Below are positions 43,032 to 51,275 of a DNA stretch of 64,000 nucleotides, piece by piece. Origin of the DNA: JBCCXL01 sp039191605. GTDB taxonomy: Bacteria; Acidobacteriota; Thermoanaerobaculia; Multivoradales; JAHZIX01. The notes under the pieces are model-generated. The model did no database searches. It was not told the origin of the DNA and was given only the letters and a program-made list of their open reading frames with translations. Position numbers and translations under genes: made by a program. How positions within the stretch are numbered: the first letter of the stretch is position 1; each line of letters begins with the position of its first letter. The stretch spans positions 93,760 through 157,759 of the forward strand of contig JBCCXL010000017.1 of NCBI GenBank assembly GCA_039191605.1, read 5' to 3'.

Positions 43032-43601
43032 ATGAGCAACTTCACCGTACACACCATCGACTCCGCCAGCGACGCCGCCCGCCCGACCCTGCAGGCGGTC
43101 AAGGACACCTACGGCTTCCTCCCCAACCTCTTCGGCGTCTTCGGTGAGTCCCCGGCCATCGCCGAGGCCTACGCCGCCGTCTCCGGCATCTTCAGCTCCA
43201 AGACCGACCTCAACCCGGTGGAACAGCAGGTGGTGCTGCTCTCCGCTAGCTTTGTCAACGGCTGCGACTACTGCATGGCCGCCCACACCGGCGCCGCCAA
43301 GGCCGCCAAGGCCGGCAACCAGGTGATCGAGGGTCTGCGCAGCGGCGGTCCCCTGGGAGACGCCAAGCTGGAGGCCCTGCGCACCTTCACCGTCGCCGTG
43401 GTGGAGCAGCGGGGCTGGGTGGACGACGCCGTCGTCAACGCCTTCCTCGCCGCCGGCTACACCCGCCAGCACGTCCTGGACGTGATCCTCGGAGTCAGCC
43501 TGAAGACCCTCTCCAACTACACCAACCACCTCGCCACCACCCCGCTGGACGCTCCCTTCCAGCCCCTGAAGTGGACCAAGCCGGAAGCGGTCACCGCCTG
43601 A
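43032..43601 (+). CDS. Carboxymuconolactone decarboxylase / AhpD-like peroxidase family protein
   Basis: The 189-residue protein carries the CMD/AhpD active site NPVEQQVVLLSASFVNGCDYCMAAH (split by residue): Glu, CxxC as CDYC and a following His. Such proteins are alkylhydroperoxidase-like thiol reductants rather than true decarboxylases when the CxxC is present. AGGAGA precedes the ATG. The CMD-like gene lies under a sigma-54 promoter opposite a GAF-domain activator, so its expression probably responds to an oxidative, nitrosative or chemical signal. The physiological reductant and substrate are unknown. Confidence 0.9.
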   Translation: MSNFTVHTIDSASDAARPTLQAVKDTYGFLPNLFGVFGESPAIAEAYAAVSGIFSSKTDLNPVEQQVVLLSASFVNGCDYCMAAHTGAAKAAKAGNQVIEGLRSGGPLGDAKLEALRTFTVAVVEQRGWVDDAVVNAFLAAGYTRQHVLDVILGVSLKTLSNYTNHLATTPLDAPFQPLKWTKPEAVTA

Positions 43602-43724
43602 TTCGGCTCCCCAGCCCCTCCAAGGGCAGTTTCTGAGGAGACCGGGTCGGCGGCTGCTGCCTCCTGCCGCCGGCCCGGGGCTTCCTCCCTGACTCCCTCG
43701 ACCCGTCTCACGACTCTTGCTTCG

Positions 43725-43766
43725 CGCCTTTCACTTCACGCCTTTCACTTCACGCCTTTCACTTCA
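43725..43766 (+). repeat. Three 14-bp tandem repeats (CGCCTTTCACTTCA)
   Basis: Three identical units lie head to tail at 43725, 43739 and 43753, in a pyrimidine-rich stretch. Confidence 0.93.
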
Positions 43767-44027
43767 CTGACTCTCTCCCGCGCTCTTTCACAGACTTCCT
43801 CTTCAGGCTTCTTATACAGACTCCTCAACGACCTTCCTCCAACCGACTTCCCTCGCGCAACCGACTCGCTGCGACCCGCGCGAATCCCGACTCTCAGTTT
43901 CCTGGTCTCTCAGCTCCTGAGCTGCAGAGCCCGAAAGCATCGCAGCGTTCACATAGCCAAGGGCTTCAGCGAAGAGCCCGCCGGCAACCCAGCCTCACAG
44001 CAAGACAGCATGATGACTCCTCCTTCG

Positions 44028-44057
44028 AGGCCCCCTTGCCAGGGGGTCTTTTTTTTA
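44028..44057 (+). terminator. Strong rho-independent terminator ~430 bases after the CMD-like gene
   Basis: GGCCCCCTT and AGGGGGTC arms with a GCC loop are followed by eight T. No gene ends nearby. Confidence 0.9.
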
Positions 44058-44205
44058 TGCCGACGATCCGTGCCGGTGAGCCGCTGGGGCTGACCCTACG
44101 ACTTATTTGACGGTGCTGCTCGCTTCCACCGACGCTTCTGCCTTGGGGAAGGCGAAATCAGCGAGGCTCTCGGAGCGCGACGGGTGCGATAGGATCCCGC
44201 TGCTT

Positions 44206-46095
44206 ATGAGCGAGTACACCGCGTCACAAATCGAAGTGCTGAAGGGGCTGGAGCCGGTGCGCAAGCGCCCCGGCATGTACACCCTGACGGATCGCCCCAA
44301 TCACCTCGCCCAGGAGGTGATCGACAACTCCGTGGACGAGGCCATCGCCGGCCACTGTCGGCGTATCGAGGTGGTGCTCCACGAAGACGGCTCCCTCTCG
44401 GTGGCGGACGACGGCCGCGGCATGCCGGTGGACCGCCACAAGGGAGAGAAGATCTCCGGCGTCGAGGTGATCCTCACCCGGCTCCACGCCGGCGCGAAGT
44501 TCTCCAGCAAGAGCTATCGCTTCTCCGGCGGCCTCCATGGCGTCGGCGTGTCGGTGGTCAACGCCCTCTCCAAGCGCCTGGAGGTCTGGGTGCGCCGCGG
44601 CGGTCAGGAGCACCACATGGTGTTCGCCGAGGGCGGCCGCAAGGACCAGGACCTCAAGGTGGTAGGCAAGGTGGGGCAGCGCAACACCGGCACTACCCTG
44701 CGCTTCTGGCCGGACGAGGAATACTTCGACACGGTGAAGTTCAGCGTCCCCCGCATTCACCGCTCGCTCAAAGCCAAGGCGGTGCTCTGCCCCGGGCTGA
44801 CCCTGATCTTCCGCCACGAGGGCAAGTCCGAGGACGACCGCACCTGGTGCTTCCAGGAAGGCCTGGTGGCCTACCTCACCGCTGAGCTGGACGAGCAGGC
44901 GCGGGTGCCGGAGGACCCCTTCACCGGCCAGCGCAAGGACGAGGATTTCGAGGTCGACTGGGCGGTGACCTGGCTGCCGGAAGAAGGGGAGCCGGTGGCG
45001 GAGAGCTACGTCAACCTCATCCCCACGCCTCAGGGGGGCACCCACGTCAACGGCTTCCGCTTAGGGCTGACGGAGGCGGTGCGGGAGTTCTGCGACTTCC
45101 ACAACCTGCTGCCCCGGGGCATCAAGCTCTCCCCGGACGACGTGTGGAATCGCTGCGCCTTCATCCTCTCCCTGCGCATGAAGGAGCCTCAATTCGCCGG
45201 CCAGACCAAGGAGCGGCTGTCCTCCCGGGACGCCGCCTCCTTCGTCGGCGGCGCGGCGAAGGACGCCTTCAGCCTGTGGCTCAACCAGAATACCGAGGAC
45301 GCCGAGCGCATCGCCCAGCTGGCCATCGAGAGCGCCCAGGCGCGGGCCCGGGCGGGCAAGAAGGTCAAGCGCAAGAAGACCGTCGGCGGCCCGGCGCTGC
45401 CGGGCAAGCTGGCGGACTGCACCGAGCAGGACCTCACCATCACCGAGCTCTTTCTGGTGGAGGGTGATTCCGCCGGTGGTTCGGCGAAGCAGGCCAGAAG
45501 CCGCGAATTCCAGGCCATCATGCCGCTGCGGGGCAAGATCCTGAACTCCTGGGAGGTGGACTCCGGCGAGGTGCTGCGCAGCCAGGAGGTGCACCATATC
45601 GCCGTCGCTCTGGGCGTCGACCCGGGCTCTTCTGACCTTTCCAACCTGCGTTACGGCAAGGTCTGCATCCTCGCCGACGCCGACTCCGACGGCGCCCATA
45701 TCGCCACCCTGCTCTGCGCCCTCTTCGTGCGCCACTTCCGCGCCTTGGTGATGGACGGCCGGGTCTTCGTCGCCATGCCTCCTCTCTACCGGGTCGACGT
45801 CGGCAAGCAGGTCTTCTACGCCCTCGACAATGAGGAGCGAGACGCGGTGCTGGCGCGAGCGGAAGCCGGAGAGCTGAAGGGCAAGGTCAACGTCCAGCGC
45901 TTCAAGGGCCTCGGTGAGATGAACCCCAGTCAGCTGCGGGAAACCACCATGGATCCCACCACCCGCCGCCTGGTGCAGCTGCGAATCGAGCACGGCGACG
46001 GTACCGACACTATGCTCGACATGCTCCTCGCCCGCGGCCGCGCCGCCGATCGGCGAGAGTGGCTGACCCTCAAGGGGGATCTGGCGGAGGTCTGA
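44206..46095 (+). CDS. parE: DNA topoisomerase IV subunit B
   Basis: The 629-residue protein from the ATG at 44206 has almost the length of E. coli ParE. The GHKL ATPase is seen in QEVIDNSVDEAIAGHC, SVADDGRGMPVDRH and GGLHGVGVSVVNALS. The TOPRIM metal site follows in LVEGDSAGGSAKQAR and ILADADSDGAHI. PLRGKILNSWEVDSGEVL and QLRETTMDPTTRRLVQL match ParE rather than GyrB, which has a longer tail. It supplies ATP-driven strand passage for decatenation together with ParC, whose gene is not in this window. An upstream in-frame start (44107) is less likely. Confidence 0.95.
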   Translation: MSEYTASQIEVLKGLEPVRKRPGMYTLTDRPNHLAQEVIDNSVDEAIAGHCRRIEVVLHEDGSLSVADDGRGMPVDRHKGEKISGVEVILTRLHAGAKFSSKSYRFSGGLHGVGVSVVNALSKRLEVWVRRGGQEHHMVFAEGGRKDQDLKVVGKVGQRNTGTTLRFWPDEEYFDTVKFSVPRIHRSLKAKAVLCPGLTLIFRHEGKSEDDRTWCFQEGLVAYLTAELDEQARVPEDPFTGQRKDEDFEVDWAVTWLPEEGEPVAESYVNLIPTPQGGTHVNGFRLGLTEAVREFCDFHNLLPRGIKLSPDDVWNRCAFILSLRMKEPQFAGQTKERLSSRDAASFVGGAAKDAFSLWLNQNTEDAERIAQLAIESAQARARAGKKVKRKKTVGGPALPGKLADCTEQDLTITELFLVEGDSAGGSAKQARSREFQAIMPLRGKILNSWEVDSGEVLRSQEVHHIAVALGVDPGSSDLSNLRYGKVCILADADSDGAHIATLLCALFVRHFRALVMDGRVFVAMPPLYRVDVGKQVFYALDNEERDAVLARAEAGELKGKVNVQRFKGLGEMNPSQLRETTMDPTTRRLVQLRIEHGDGTDTMLDMLLARGRAADRREWLTLKGDLAEV

Positions 46096-46471
46096 GGGGG
46101 GGAGTGGGGCGGTCGGCAACCGTCTTGTCGATCCGAGGCTCAGCCACCCGCTGGCGCCTCGAGACGGCAGGAGCAGCTCCGGAGCAGCGGCGCTGGCGAG
46201 GTTCCTCCAGAGGCGCCGCTCCGTTGGCTGCTATACTGGGTCTACGTACCCTGTCAGTTCAACTCTCGTTTCGCCGTCGGTGCCTCTGCCCCTTCGCTCG
46301 CCCTCTCTAGTGGGCCTGGTTCGCACCTCGTCGTCCGCTTCTCCGGGATCGTCTCGGCTGGAGCTTCTCGACGGAAGCTGTAGCGGAGAATCTCCTGCGA
46401 GATTTTGGGCGTTCTGCGGCCAATTCTGGCCTTGAAGCATCGCGGTTGAGACCCCCTAGGAGGAAGCCGTT
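46096..46471. other. Intergenic region after parE with a large GC hairpin
   Basis: GGAGCAGCGGCGCTGG and CCAGAGGCGCCGCTCC (about 46181-46222) form an imperfect hairpin without a T-run. A TATACT -10-like box follows at ~46231. The rest has no recognisable feature apart from the ribosome-binding site of the small membrane gene. Confidence 0.45.
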
Positions 46472-46648
46472 ATGAACCTGAGTGCCCCTAAGCAGATCGT
46501 TTTTATCATCGCCCTCGTCCTCGCTCTGATCTCCCTTCTCGCTGCCACCGGTATCTTCACTATCGCTCCGCTGGCTCCCTACACCTACTGGCTGGCTTTT
46601 GCCGCCTGGCTGCTGCTCTCTCTCGGCTGCCTGCTGAAAGGCGTCTAG
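46472..46648 (+). CDS. 58-residue small membrane protein with two transmembrane helices
   Basis: An ATG follows a near-ideal AGGAGG ribosome-binding site (46459-46464). The 58 codons encode two hydrophobic helices, QIVFIIALVLALISLLAATG and YTYWLAFAAWLLLSLGCLL, separated by IFTIAPLAP, with a short polar N-terminus and a KGV end. It probably inserts in the cytoplasmic membrane as a hairpin. The clear ribosome-binding site and codon use support a real gene. I recognise no named family. It stands alone between parE and the convergent cyclase gene. Confidence 0.8.
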   Translation: MNLSAPKQIVFIIALVLALISLLAATGIFTIAPLAPYTYWLAFAAWLLLSLGCLLKGV

Positions 46649-46756
46649 CGCTCCTGACTCAAAGGTCGCTAGCGCTAGTTGCTTAGGGGCGGCTAGCGCG
46701 ATGCGCTCAGAAGCAAGCTCCTCCTGTCGTCCATTTTGGGCGTGAGGAGAGCATTC

Positions 46757-46790
46757 AACCCCGCTGTGCCCCCTCGGTCTCAGCGGGGTT
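46757..46790. terminator. Hairpin between the small membrane gene and the cyclase gene
   Basis: AACCCCGCTG and CAGCGGGGTT form a 10-bp perfect stem with a 14-base loop, between two convergent genes. T-runs are poor on both sides, so it may act as a weak bidirectional terminator. Confidence 0.6.
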
Positions 46791-46854
46791 GTTGCGTTGA
46801 GGCGCATGTACTCGAGGCTCATGTGCTCGGGGCGAATGTATTCGATGTGGGGTG

Positions 46855-47541
46855 TCAGCCGACTCGGGCGACGGCGCGGGTGGGGGAGCCGTCTCCCTGG
46901 GGGATGGAGAAGGGCAGACAGATGAGCTCCACCGGCGTGCCGTCCCCGGCGGTGGGCAGGCGGTGGAGGCCCCTCAGGTTCTCGATGATGATTTTTCGGG
47001 CGCCGAGGAAGATGGAGTGGAGAGGGCATTCCTCGGAATCCGCCGGGTCCGGCGAAATGACGTCCATGCCGACGCCGCGAAACTTCGGCAGCGAGGTGAG
47101 GTAGCGGGCGGCGTCGTTGGTGAGCACCGGATAGCCCCGCAGATAGTCGGGGGTCTTCCACTTCTCGCTCCAGCCGGTGTAGAGCAGCACGAAGGCGGCG
47201 TCGGCGAGGGCCTCGGCGTGGCGTTCCAGCAGCTCCCGGTGGATCGGCGGATTGGCGGCCGCCGCACTTCCCGCCTCCGAGGCCTCGGCAGCGGATCGCA
47301 CGTCCACCACCACCGCCGACCCGATGAAGTGCTCCGGGCCGAAGTCGTCGAGGGTATCGCCGTCCGGAAGCCTATGGGCTGGGGTGTCGAGATGGGTTCC
47401 GACGTGGGAGGAGAAGCGCAGGTAGCGCATCCTCCAGCCGTCGGCCTCCACGGTGCTCAAATAGGAAAAATCCACCGCCGGAGTGCCGGGGAAGAGGGTC
47501 ATGTCCTCTTCGAGGGGATGACTGAGATCGAGGATGGGCAT
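46855..47541 (-). CDS. Cyclase / kynurenine-formamidase-like metal hydrolase
   Basis: The cyclase-family motif HVGTHLDTPAH is present at ~50-60, the metal-binding signature of KynB-type kynurenine formamidases and related amidases. Other blocks are LDLSHPLEEDMTLFPG, AAFVLLYTGWSEKW, VGMDVISPDP, CPLHSIFLGARKIIIENL and ELICLPFSIPQGDGSPTRAVARV. The ATG at 47541 with GGAG six bases before it is preferred to a GTG four codons upstream. With kynU in the same window a role in tryptophan degradation is possible, but the two genes are 29 kb apart and the family has many substrates, so no symbol is given. Confidence 0.87.
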   Translation of the reverse strand: MPILDLSHPLEEDMTLFPGTPAVDFSYLSTVEADGWRMRYLRFSSHVGTHLDTPAHRLPDGDTLDDFGPEHFIGSAVVVDVRSAAEASEAGSAAAANPPIHRELLERHAEALADAAFVLLYTGWSEKWKTPDYLRGYPVLTNDAARYLTSLPKFRGVGMDVISPDPADSEECPLHSIFLGARKIIIENLRGLHRLPTAGDGTPVELICLPFSIPQGDGSPTRAVARVG

Positions 47542-47883
47542 GGTGGGCTCCACAAGTTCTTTATGGCTGAGTCTTAGAGGCTGGACCGCTGGGGGCTAGA
47601 TTGTTGGGGCTGGATGCTGTCTCTTGGATGGTCGGCCAGGGCAGGAACTGCGTAGCGTGATTCCGGCCGGGTGCTTCTGATCCTACGACTCTCGGCGCCT
47701 GAGGATTCGCCTCCCCAGGACCTCATCTCGCGGTTGGTGGATGGCGAAACCTAGGACGAGCAGGAGGTCGGTGGTGCGAAGGCTGAAGCCGCACCCACCT
47801 GCTGATAAGATACCGGGTCCGAAACCACGGTGGGGGTCCAGGGCGCCGCGCGGCGCGCGCCGAAACCCCAGGAGAGCACAGCC
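47542..47883. other. Intergenic region upstream of lepA
   Basis: This 342-base stretch holds the divergent promoters of the cyclase gene and the lepA-hemW operon. A GGCGCCGCGCGGCGCGCGCC self-complementary block at 47842-47861 lies in the lepA leader and could form a stable hairpin close to the ribosome-binding site. Confidence 0.5.
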
Positions 47884-49677
47884 TTGGATGACATCCGCAA
47901 TTTCTGCATCATCGCGCACATCGACCACGGCAAGTCCACGCTGGCGGATCGCCTGATCCAGCGCTGCGGCGGGGTAGAGGAACGCGAATTTCGCGACCAG
48001 ATCCTCGATTCCATGGACCTGGAGCGCGAGCGCGGCATCACGATCAAGAGCAATACCGTCACCCTGGCCTACACCGCCAAGGACGGCAAGACCTATCGCC
48101 TGAACCTCATCGACACCCCCGGCCACGTGGATTTTTCCCACGAGGTGCGGCGCTCGCTGCTGTCCTGCGAAGGGGCCCTGCTGCTGGTAGACGCCGCCCA
48201 GGGGGTCGAGGCCCAGACCATGGCGAATCTCTACCTGGCGATGGAGCACGACCTCGAGCTGCTGCCGGTGATCAACAAGATCGATCTGCCCTCGGCGGAC
48301 ATCGAGCGGGTGCTGGAGGAGATCGATTCGGACCTCGGTCTGGATCCCTTCGAGGCGGTGCAGGTGTCGGCGAAGAAGGGCACCAATATCGGGCAGCTGC
48401 TGGAAAAGCTGGTGGAGGTTCTGCCGGCCCCAGAGGGGGATCCCGACGCGCCGCTCCAGGCGCTGATCTTCGACGCCCAATACGACCCCTATCGCGGCGT
48501 GGTGCTGCTGGTGCGGATCAAGCACGGCGAGCTGAAGAAGGGCCAGTCCATTCGCCTGATGCACACCGGCGCCGATTACCAGGTCGAGGAATGCGGCCTG
48601 ATGAAGATCCACAAGGAGAAGACCAAGAGCCTCTCCGCCGGATCCGTGGGCTACGTCATCGCCGGCATCAAGGCGGTGCGGGACATCAATATCGGCGACA
48701 CCATCACCGCGGTGAAGGAGCCGGCGGAGGCTCCGCTGCCGGGCTACGAAGAGGCCAAGCCGGTGGTCTTCGCTTCGATCTACCCGATGTCCACGGGGGA
48801 TTACGAAGACCTCACCAAGGCCCTCGAGAAGCTGGTGCTCAGCGACGCCGCCCTGACCTACGAAAAGGATTCCTCCGCCGCCCTGGGCTTCGGCTTCCGC
48901 TGCGGCTTCCTCGGCTTGCTGCACCTCGACGTGGTGCAGGAGCGCCTGCGCCGGGAATACGACCTCTCGCTGCTGCTCACCGCCCCCTCGGTGCGCTTCC
49001 AGGTGACGCTCAAGGACGGCGAAGAGATCGTGGTGGACAACCCCAGCATCTACCCCGATCCCACCGAGATCGAAGAGACTTTCGAGCCCTACATCAAGGC
49101 CACCATCTACATCCCCGAGCGCTACGTCGGGGTGGTGATGGAGCTATGCCGCGATCGCCGGGGCGAGAACACCACCTTCCAATATCTCTCTCCGGGCCGA
49201 GTGGAGCTCACCTCCGAGCTACCCCTCTCGGAGGTGGTTTACGACTTCTACGACCGCCTGAAGTCCGGCACCCAGGGCTATGGCTCCTTCGACTACGACA
49301 TGCTGGACTACCGCAAGTCCGACCTGGTGAAGGTGGACATCCTGGTGAACACCGAACCGGTGGACGCCCTCGCTCAGCTGGTGCACCGGGAGCGGGCCCG
49401 GATGCGGGCGATGCATTATTGCGAGCGCCTGAAAGACACCATTCCCCGCCAGCAATTCAAGATCGCCATCCAGGGCGCCATCGGCGGCAACATCATCGCC
49501 CGCACCACCATCAACGCCTTCCGTAAGGACGTCACCGCCAAGTGCTACGGCGGCGATATCAGCCGTAAGCGCAAGCTGCTGGAGAAGCAGAAGGAAGGCA
49601 AGAAGCGCATGAAGATGGTCGGCGCCGTGGAGATCCCCCAGGACGCCTTCGTCTCCGTCCTCAAGACCGACGACTAG
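47884..49677 (+). CDS. lepA: Elongation factor 4 (LepA)
   Basis: A TTG at 47884 lies nine bases after AGGAGAG and gives 597 residues, the length of E. coli LepA; an upstream GTG has no ribosome-binding site. GTPase motifs are AHIDHGKST (G1), GITIKS (G2), DTPGHVDF (G3), NKIDLPSAD (G4) and SAKKG (G5). The LepA-specific C-terminal domain ends QQFKIAIQGAIGGNIIARTTINAFRKDVTAKCYGGD and KRKLLEKQKEGKKRMKMVG, split over several conserved blocks. EF4 binds the ribosome and back-translocates or rescues stalled complexes. Its stop lies 17 bases before hemW, and lepA-hemW pairing is common in bacteria. Confidence 0.97.
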   Translation: MDDIRNFCIIAHIDHGKSTLADRLIQRCGGVEEREFRDQILDSMDLERERGITIKSNTVTLAYTAKDGKTYRLNLIDTPGHVDFSHEVRRSLLSCEGALLLVDAAQGVEAQTMANLYLAMEHDLELLPVINKIDLPSADIERVLEEIDSDLGLDPFEAVQVSAKKGTNIGQLLEKLVEVLPAPEGDPDAPLQALIFDAQYDPYRGVVLLVRIKHGELKKGQSIRLMHTGADYQVEECGLMKIHKEKTKSLSAGSVGYVIAGIKAVRDINIGDTITAVKEPAEAPLPGYEEAKPVVFASIYPMSTGDYEDLTKALEKLVLSDAALTYEKDSSAALGFGFRCGFLGLLHLDVVQERLRREYDLSLLLTAPSVRFQVTLKDGEEIVVDNPSIYPDPTEIEETFEPYIKATIYIPERYVGVVMELCRDRRGENTTFQYLSPGRVELTSELPLSEVVYDFYDRLKSGTQGYGSFDYDMLDYRKSDLVKVDILVNTEPVDALAQLVHRERARMRAMHYCERLKDTIPRQQFKIAIQGAIGGNIIARTTINAFRKDVTAKCYGGDISRKRKLLEKQKEGKKRMKMVGAVEIPQDAFVSVLKTDD

Positions 49678-49694
49678 CCGCTATCGATGGCCCC

Positions 49695-51275
49695 TTGACC
49701 ACCCTGCTGCCCCCGACTTCTCCTTCCACCGGCGCCGCTCCCTTCCAGCCCGACGCCGCCGGCCCGGGGCTCTACGTCCACATCCCCTTCTGCTCGGCGA
49801 TCTGCCCCTACTGCGACTTCTCCGTTCTCAAAGGCGGTGAAGAGGCCAAAGAACGCTTCCTCCAAACTCTGCTCGCTGAGGTCGATCTCGTCGCGGGGCA
49901 GGGCGGGCTGTGGGCGGATGGGGCGGGGATTTCCCGTGCTTCCGCCTCTACTTCTTCTTCTCTGACTTCCCCCACTTTGAAAAAGGGGGGGATTGAGGGG
50001 GGGATTTCTTCCTCCGCCTCCCCCACTTTGACGCCTCAGTCCGGAGTAGGGGGGATTGAGGGGGGGATTTCTTCCTCCGCCTCCCCCACTTTGACGCCTC
50101 AGTCCGGAGTAGGGGGGACCGAAGGGGGAGCCTCTTTAACAGGTACAGCTTCCGCTCCCTTCGACACCCTCTACCTCGGCGGCGGCACTCCCACCGCCCT
50201 GACTACCGAGCAGCTCCACCGCCTCCTCGAGCACCTGCGCCTTCGTCTGCCGGTAGCTCCCGACGCGCGCCTCTTCCTCGAGGCCAATCCCGAGGACGTG
50301 CGTCCGGAGACCCTCGCCGAGTGGCGGCAGCTGGGGGTGACTTTCCTCTCCCTCGGGGTGCAGAGCTTCGACGACGACGCCCTGGCTTTTCTCGGCCGGC
50401 GCCACAACGGCAACCAGGCGAAGCGGGCGGTGGAGGAGGCACTGGCGGCAGGCTTCGAGACCGTCTCGCTGGATCTGATCTTCGGCTACCGGGGGCATAG
50501 CGAGGAGCTCTGGCTGCGGGATCTGGACCGCGCCTCGGCGCTGGGCACTCAGCATCTCTCCGCCTATCAGCTCACCCTCCACGAGGGCACCCCCTTTGGC
50601 TTTCGCCATCGCCGAGGAGAAACCCTGCTGGTGGAGGAAGACCCCCAGGCACGGCTCTTCGCCCTCGCCCAGCAGCATTTGGGGGACGGCGGCCTGGCGC
50701 CCTACGAGGTCTCCAACTACGCCGCCTCCGGCGCCCACCGCAGCCAGCATAACCAGAAGTATTGGCATCACGTGCCCTACCTCGGCATCGGCCCCTCGGC
50801 CCATTCCTATTGGCCGCAGCAGAACGGTGAGTCAGAAACGACGACGATGACACCGACGGAACCGATGGCCCCGATGGCCCCGATGGCCCCGATGGCCCCG
50901 ATGGCCCCGATGGCCCCGATGGCACAGCGGGGGCGCCGCTTCTGGAACCATCGCAAGGTGGGTGCCTGGACGGAGGCCATCGAGGCCGGCGAGCTGCCGG
51001 TGGCCGGTGATGAGCACCTCGGCGCCGATTCCCTGGCCCTGGAGGCGGTGTTGCTGAGCCTGCGCACGGTAGACGGGGTGAACCTCGATCGCCTCCAGCA
51101 GCGCTTTGGCATCGATCTACTGGCTCAGAATCAGGTCGTGGTGGCTTCCCTGGCGAAGGAAGGCTTCTTAGGCTTACGGGAGCAGGGGGGAGAGCGCTTC
51201 CTGCAGCCGACGCCCCAAGGCCTGGCGGTGGCGGACGCCCTGGTGGGGCGGCTAGCGGTGGAGCTGCCAGGGTAG
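49695..51275 (+). CDS. hemW: Radical SAM heme chaperone HemW with two repeat insertions
   Basis: The radical-SAM cluster motif CSAICPYCDF follows YVHIPF near the N-terminus. Other HemW blocks are FDTLYLGGGTPTAL, LEANPEDV, LSLGVQSFDDDALAFLGR, VSLDLIFGYRG, LSAYQLTLHEGTPF, YEVSNYAASG and HNQKYWHHVPYLGIGPSAHSY. HemW inserts heme into respiratory enzymes. At 526 residues it is ~130 longer than usual. The excess includes a Ser/Thr/Gly-rich block at ~95-150 made by in-frame CCCCCACTTTG-family repeats, and a (PMA)7 run at ~390-410. Both interrupt loops between conserved blocks, so function may persist. Start is probably TTG at 49695, without a clear ribosome-binding site. Confidence 0.9.
   Translation: MTTLLPPTSPSTGAAPFQPDAAGPGLYVHIPFCSAICPYCDFSVLKGGEEAKERFLQTLLAEVDLVAGQGGLWADGAGISRASASTSSSLTSPTLKKGGIEGGISSSASPTLTPQSGVGGIEGGISSSASPTLTPQSGVGGTEGGASLTGTASAPFDTLYLGGGTPTALTTEQLHRLLEHLRLRLPVAPDARLFLEANPEDVRPETLAEWRQLGVTFLSLGVQSFDDDALAFLGRRHNGNQAKRAVEEALAAGFETVSLDLIFGYRGHSEELWLRDLDRASALGTQHLSAYQLTLHEGTPFGFRHRRGETLLVEEDPQARLFALAQQHLGDGGLAPYEVSNYAASGAHRSQHNQKYWHHVPYLGIGPSAHSYWPQQNGESETTTMTPTEPMAPMAPMAPMAPMAPMAPMAQRGRRFWNHRKVGAWTEAIEAGELPVAGDEHLGADSLALEAVLLSLRTVDGVNLDRLQQRFGIDLLAQNQVVVASLAKEGFLGLREQGGERFLQPTPQGLAVADALVGRLAVELPG
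49966..50130 (+). repeat. Three CCCCCACTTTG-family elements inside hemW, 63-bp in-frame repeats
   Basis: GATTG or GACCG marks the same point of each unit at 49991, 50054 and 50117, giving an exact 63-base (21-codon) period. The first element has the palindromic form CCCCCACTTTGAAAAAGGGG; the next two carry CCCCCACTTTGACGCCTCAG, then TCCGGAGTAGGGGGG. Translated, they give SPTLKKGGIEGGIS, and SPTLTPQSGVGGIEGGIS and a variant. Confidence 0.95.
50862..50924 (+). repeat. Seven 9-bp repeats (CCGATGGCC) encoding (PMA)7 in hemW
   Basis: Seven head-to-tail units run from 50862; the last ends in A. The unit length keeps the reading frame whatever the copy number. Confidence 0.97.

Larger units (their letters stand above)
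43602..44205. other. 600-base intergenic region before parE with repeats and terminator
   Basis: No coding frame is supported. It holds a 14-bp triple repeat (43725-43766), a hairpin GGGCTTC/GAAGAGCCC (~43960-43979) and the terminator at 44028-44057. The message of the CMD-like gene would have a very long 3' end, or a separate small RNA lies here. Confidence 0.5.

Noticed and set aside
42624..43529. N-terminal extension of the sigma-54 activator
   Set aside because: The frame stays open upstream but crosses the palindromes, the sigma-54 promoter and the CMD-like gene. The GAF domain is complete from the ATG at 42623.
47683..48924. 413-codon open frame on the minus strand
   Set aside because: It is antisense to lepA; the LepA reading is unambiguous.
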